Source: Cellulomonas iranensis NBRC 101100 = JCM 18110 (lineage in GTDB: Bacteria > Actinomycetota > Actinomycetes > Actinomycetales > Cellulomonadaceae). Taken from it: 64,000 bases of DNA. The stretch spans positions 17,929 to 81,928 of the forward strand of contig NZ_BCRB01000005.1 in assembly GCF_001552375.1 (NCBI RefSeq), given 5' to 3'. A program made the translations under genes and the position numbers. Shown piece by piece: positions 60,908 to 64,000 of the stretch; within the stretch, counting starts at the first letter, position 1; each line of letters opens with the position of its first letter. A model generated the notes under the pieces. That model saw nothing but the letters and a program-made list of their open reading frames with translations, had not been told where the DNA came from and ran no database searches.

Positions 60908-61735
60908 ATGACCGCGCACGCACCCGGTGCCACGCCCCGCCACTACCTCATGTGCGAGCCGACCCACTACACGGTGTCCTACCGGATCAACCCGTGGATG
61001 GACCCGCAGCGCGTGACGGACACCGACCTGGCGGTGCGCCAGTGGCGCACGCTGCGCGACACGTACCTCGAGCTCGGCCACACGGTCGAGACGATCGACC
61101 CGATCCCCGGCCTGCCCGACATGGTCTACGCGGCCAACGGCGCCACCGTCGTCGACGGAGTCGTGTACTCGGCACGTTTCCGCTACCCCGAGCGCGCCGC
61201 CGAGGGCCCCGCGTACCAGAAGTGGTTCGCGGACCGCGGCTTCGTCACGCACACCGCCGAGCAGGTCAACGAGGGCGAGGGCGACCTGCTGGTCGTCGGC
61301 GACCTGATCCTGGCCGGCACCGGGTTCCGGTCCGACCGGGCGTCGCACGCCGAGCTGCAGGAGCTCGTCGGCCGCCCCGTGATCTCGCTCGAGCTCGTCG
61401 ACGACCGGTACTACCACCTCGACACCGCGCTCGCCGTGCTGTCGTCCGACCCCGCGTCCCCGCAGGTCGCGTACTACCCGCCCGCGTTCTCGGCCGGGTC
61501 GCGCGCGGTCCTCGAGCGCCTCTTCCCCGACGCCGTGGTCGCGACCGACGACGACGCCGCGGCGCTCGGCCTCAACGCGGTCTCCGACGGTCTGCACGTC
61601 GTCGTGGCACCGCGCGCGACGCACCTCGCGGGCGAGCTGCGTCGCCGCGGCTACACCCCGATCCCGGTCGACACGTCCGAGCTGCTCAAGGGCGGCGGCG
61701 GCGCGAAGTGCTGCACGCTGGAGATCCGCCGGTGA
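60908..61735 (+). CDS. ddaH: dimethylargininase (amidinotransferase family)
   Basis: 275 residues. The amidinotransferase fold has GLPDMVYAANGATV, FRYPERAAEGPAYQ, the catalytic His in YYHLDTALAVL, and the nucleophilic Cys near the C-terminus in GGGAKCCTLE. It hydrolyses methylarginine, or arginine-like guanidines, to citrulline and an amine. Overlaps rocD by four bases, so the two form an arginine/ornithine catabolic operon. Confidence 0.92.
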   Translation: MTAHAPGATPRHYLMCEPTHYTVSYRINPWMDPQRVTDTDLAVRQWRTLRDTYLELGHTVETIDPIPGLPDMVYAANGATVVDGVVYSARFRYPERAAEGPAYQKWFADRGFVTHTAEQVNEGEGDLLVVGDLILAGTGFRSDRASHAELQELVGRPVISLELVDDRYYHLDTALAVLSSDPASPQVAYYPPAFSAGSRAVLERLFPDAVVATDDDAAALGLNAVSDGLHVVVAPRATHLAGELRRRGYTPIPVDTSELLKGGGGAKCCTLEIRR

Positions 61736-62958
61736 CCACCACGCCCGTCGTCGGGTCGGCCCTGGCGCCCAACTACCACCCGCTGCCCGTCACGCTCGCG
61801 ACGGGTGAGGGCGCGTGGGTCACCGACACCGACGGTCGCCGCTACCTCGACATGCTCGCGGGGTACTCGGCGCTCAACTTCGGCCACCGGCACCCGGCGC
61901 TCGTGGCCGCCGCGCACGCGCAGCTCGACCGGCTCACGCTGACCTCCCGCGCGTTCGACCACGACCTGCTCGAGCCGTTCGCGCAGGCGCTGGCCGGGCT
62001 CGTCGGGCCGCTGCTGGCCGGCACGTCGCACCTCGTGCTGCCCATGAACACGGGCGCCGAGGCCGTCGAGACCGCGATCAAGGCGTCCCGCAAGTGGGGC
62101 TACGAGGTGCGGGGCGTGCCCGCCGACCGCGCGACGGTCGTCGTCGCCGACGGCAACTTCCACGGCCGCACGACCACGATCGTGTCGTTCTCGTCCGACC
62201 CCGACGCGCGCCGCGGGTTCGGTCCGTTCACGCCGGGCTTCGTCACCGTGCCGTACGGCGACGCGGCGGCCCTGGCGCGCGCGATCGACGAGACGACCGT
62301 CGCCGTGCTGCTGGAACCCGTGCAGGGCGAGCAGGGCGTGGTCGTGCCGCCGCTGGACTACCTCGCGGCCGTGCGGCGCGCGTGCGACGACGCGGGCGTC
62401 CTGCTGGTCGCGGACGAGATCCAGTCGGGCCTCGGCCGCACGGGGTCGACGCTCGCGTGCGAGCGGTTCGACGTGCGGCCCGACCTCGTGACGCTCGGCA
62501 AGGCGCTGGGCGGCGGGATCGTGCCCGTGTCGGCGGTGGTCGGCCGCGCCGACGTGCTCGAGGTCCTGACCGCCGGCACGCACGGCTCGACGTTCGGCGG
62601 CAACCCGCTCGCGTGCGCGGTCGCGCTCGCCGTGGTCGACCTGCTGACGCCCGGCACGCTGCAGGCCCGCGCCCGCACGCTCGGCGAGCACGTGGGCGAC
62701 CGCCTCGACCCGCTGGTCGACCGCGGCCTGCTGTCCGACGTGCGGACGATCGGCCTGTGGGCCGGCGTCGACGTCGCACCGTCCGCCCCCGGGGGCCCGG
62801 CGAGCGGTCGCGAGCTGTGCGAGCGGCTGCTCGCGCGCGGCGTGCTCGCGAAGGACACGCACGGCGCGACGATCCGCCTCGCGCCGCCGCTCACGGTCGA
62901 CGTCGCGGACCTCGACACCGCGCTCGACCGCCTCACGGACGCGCTCACGGCGCGCTGA
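61732..62958 (+). CDS. rocD: ornithine-oxo-acid transaminase
   Basis: 408 residues from GTG 61732. A class III PLP transaminase: NTGAEAVETAIKASRKWGY, ADEIQSGLGRTG, and the PLP Lys in VTLGKALGGGIVPVSA; GSTFGGNPLACAVA also matches OAT. Converts ornithine and 2-oxoglutarate to glutamate semialdehyde and glutamate. Coupled with ddaH, which supplies the citrulline/ornithine side of arginine breakdown. Ends before a strong hairpin. Confidence 0.93.
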   Translation: MTTTPVVGSALAPNYHPLPVTLATGEGAWVTDTDGRRYLDMLAGYSALNFGHRHPALVAAAHAQLDRLTLTSRAFDHDLLEPFAQALAGLVGPLLAGTSHLVLPMNTGAEAVETAIKASRKWGYEVRGVPADRATVVVADGNFHGRTTTIVSFSSDPDARRGFGPFTPGFVTVPYGDAAALARAIDETTVAVLLEPVQGEQGVVVPPLDYLAAVRRACDDAGVLLVADEIQSGLGRTGSTLACERFDVRPDLVTLGKALGGGIVPVSAVVGRADVLEVLTAGTHGSTFGGNPLACAVALAVVDLLTPGTLQARARTLGEHVGDRLDPLVDRGLLSDVRTIGLWAGVDVAPSAPGGPASGRELCERLLARGVLAKDTHGATIRLAPPLTVDVADLDTALDRLTDALTAR

Positions 62959-62962
62959 GCCC

Positions 62963-62991
62963 GCCCGGGTGCGCACCGCGCGCGCCCGGGC
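62963..62991. terminator. terminator shared by rocD and the GNAT gene
   Basis: GCCCGGGTGCGC and GCGCGCCCGGGC pair with one mismatch, between convergent genes, five bases after the rocD stop. Confidence 0.6.
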
Positions 62992-63013
62992 GCCGGCCCG
63001 CCGCGCGTCCGGC

Positions 63014-63466
63014 TCAGCCCGCGGCGGTCAGCCGCAGGTGCAGCAACGGGTACGGCCGCCCGGCCTCGTCGGTCGCGCTGCGCCCCACCACCGTGAACCC
63101 GCGCCGCGCGTAGAACTCGGCGGCGGCCGCGTTCTGCTCGTTGACGTCGACGCGCGTCACTCCCTGCTCGTGCACGACGTGCGCGAGCAGCGCGCCGCCG
63201 ACGCCCCTGCCCTGCCAGGAAGGGTCCACGAACAGCATCGCGAGCTCGTCGCCGCTCGTGCCGGCGAACCCGACGGGGACGCCGCCGGCCTCGGCGACCG
63301 TCAGCCGGACGCCCGGCAGGTACGCGGGCACGAGCTGCGACTCGATCTCGTCGAGGTCGGCGGGCGCCACGAAGTCGTGCGTCGCGTCGACCGCGCGCCG
63401 CCAGACGCGCGCCAGGGCCGCGTGCTCGGCGGGCCCGGCGCACGGGCGGACGGTCGCTGCGAGCAC
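63014..63466 (-). CDS. GNAT-family N-acetyltransferase
   Basis: 150 residues; GTG 63466 with GAGGAGAA upstream. The acetyl-CoA motif is QGRGVGGALLAHVV, and the rest of the fold is VDVNEQNAAAAEFYARRGFTVVGRS. Substrate unknown. Confidence 0.9.
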   Translation of the reverse strand: MLAATVRPCAGPAEHAALARVWRRAVDATHDFVAPADLDEIESQLVPAYLPGVRLTVAEAGGVPVGFAGTSGDELAMLFVDPSWQGRGVGGALLAHVVHEQGVTRVDVNEQNAAAAEFYARRGFTVVGRSATDEAGRPYPLLHLRLTAAG

Positions 63467-63558
63467 GGCGTTCTCCTCGCGTGGGCGGCGGGTGGGCGGG
63501 CGCCATCCTGCCACCCGCCCCGGCCGACCCCCGTCGCACGACCCGCCGCGCGGCCCCG

Positions 63559-64000
63559 TCAGCCGAACGTGATCGACGTGTACATCCACCCGTCGTGCAT
63601 GACGACGCCGACGTACGCGGTCGAGTACGCGCCGAGCATCTGCGCGTTGTGGCCGCTCGAGTTGGCGTAGGCCCGGATCATGCGGGTCGCGTCGCCGGGG
63701 CTCACGCGCCCGACGATCTCGGGCCGGGCCTTCGCCGACCCCGCGCGCGTGCCCGAGTGCCAGATGCTGTCGGACGCCGCCATCTGCATCGCGTGCTCGA
63801 CGCGCGCCCCCGACCGCACGATGCTCAGCTCGCCGAGCCCGTTGGCGACGCGGTGCGCGTTGAGCGCCGCTCCCACGGCCCCCGCGGAGCCCTCGGAACC
63901 GGCCACGGGCAGTCCCGCAGCGGCGGGCGCGGCGGGTGCGGCCGCGGCGGCGCCGCCGCTGCGGGCGGGAGCGGGCGCGCGACGCGTGGTCGCGGCCTTC
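63559..64000 (-). CDS. CAP/SCP-domain extracellular protein (partial)
   Basis: The C-terminal part of a protein whose start lies beyond the right edge. After an Ala/Pro-rich linker, the CAP domain reads LNAHRVANGLGEL, HAMQMAASDSIWHSG and IRAYANSSGHNAQML with YVGVVMHDGWMYTSITFG at the end. The metal-binding His residues of CAP proteins are in HSG and SGHN. Likely secreted. Stop at 63559. Confidence 0.85.
   Translation of the reverse strand, partial: KAATTRRAPAPARSGGAAAAAPAAPAAAGLPVAGSEGSAGAVGAALNAHRVANGLGELSIVRSGARVEHAMQMAASDSIWHSGTRAGSAKARPEIVGRVSPGDATRMIRAYANSSGHNAQMLGAYSTAYVGVVMHDGWMYTSITFG

Overview
The window is very GC-rich, uses GTG starts often, and carries paired GH10 xylanases, an ANTAR regulator, F420-type and sortase-anchored proteins, and DtxR-like iron boxes. 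This fits a Cellulomonas-like actinobacterium. That placement is inference from gene content and base composition; no 16S or other marker is present.

Left flank (1-26054), ordinary chromosome: a partial XRE regulator, a CPBP membrane protease, a radical SAM/SPASM enzyme, a histidine kinase/LuxR response regulator pair, a GAF-ANTAR regulator, a LigD-like protein with phosphoesterase and polymerase domains but no ligase, a GH15 enzyme and an L,D-transpeptidase. A complete siderophore/iron import unit follows (binding protein, two FecCD permeases, ATPase, and a flavin reductase), with two DtxR/IdeR-like boxes. Then come a Fic protein, a Phd/PIN pair, a DUF427 protein and a SNF2 helicase. Two divergent GH10 xylanases share matching promoters and a repeated operator-like motif just after each predicted start point.

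Accessory region (26221-42640): a tRNA-Arg(CCU) gene at 33553-33625 is the insertion point. A 42-bp copy of its 3' part lies at 26221-26262, and near-identical paired repeats sit inside both ends, so 26221-33593 looks like an integrated island. It has no integrase. Its cargo is a 1179-residue SIR2-domain protein of the defence-associated sirtuin type, a NERD-domain protein, an ATP-grasp protein and two unknown proteins. Directly beyond the tRNA is a second cassette bounded by a 395-bp imperfect direct repeat (33619-34013 and 42181-42575). It holds a decayed IS3-family element, an FRG-domain protein, a nuclease-like protein, a small protein, a DUF6414-like protein overlapping a Clp/AAA+ ATPase gene, and a convergent AlbA_2 (Schlafen-like) protein. 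The lower GC, relics and gene types suggest a stacked defence hotspot.

Right flank (42657-64000): a predicted polymorphic toxin with a PrsW-like membrane N-terminus and a restriction-endonuclease-like C-terminus, followed by its likely immunity gene. After it come a lipoprotein, an AIM24 protein, a 2319-residue sortase-anchored surface protein, an AraC regulator, a hexapeptide protein, OsmC, an EcsC-like protein, an MNT/HEPN pair behind a 16-bp palindrome, an aldo/keto reductase, an SRPBCC protein, a ddaH-rocD arginine/ornithine operon, a GNAT acetyltransferase and a partial CAP-domain protein.

The best candidates for something undescribed are the DUF6414/AAA+ cassette with its neighbours, the integrase-less sirtuin island, and the PrsW-fused toxin/immunity pair.
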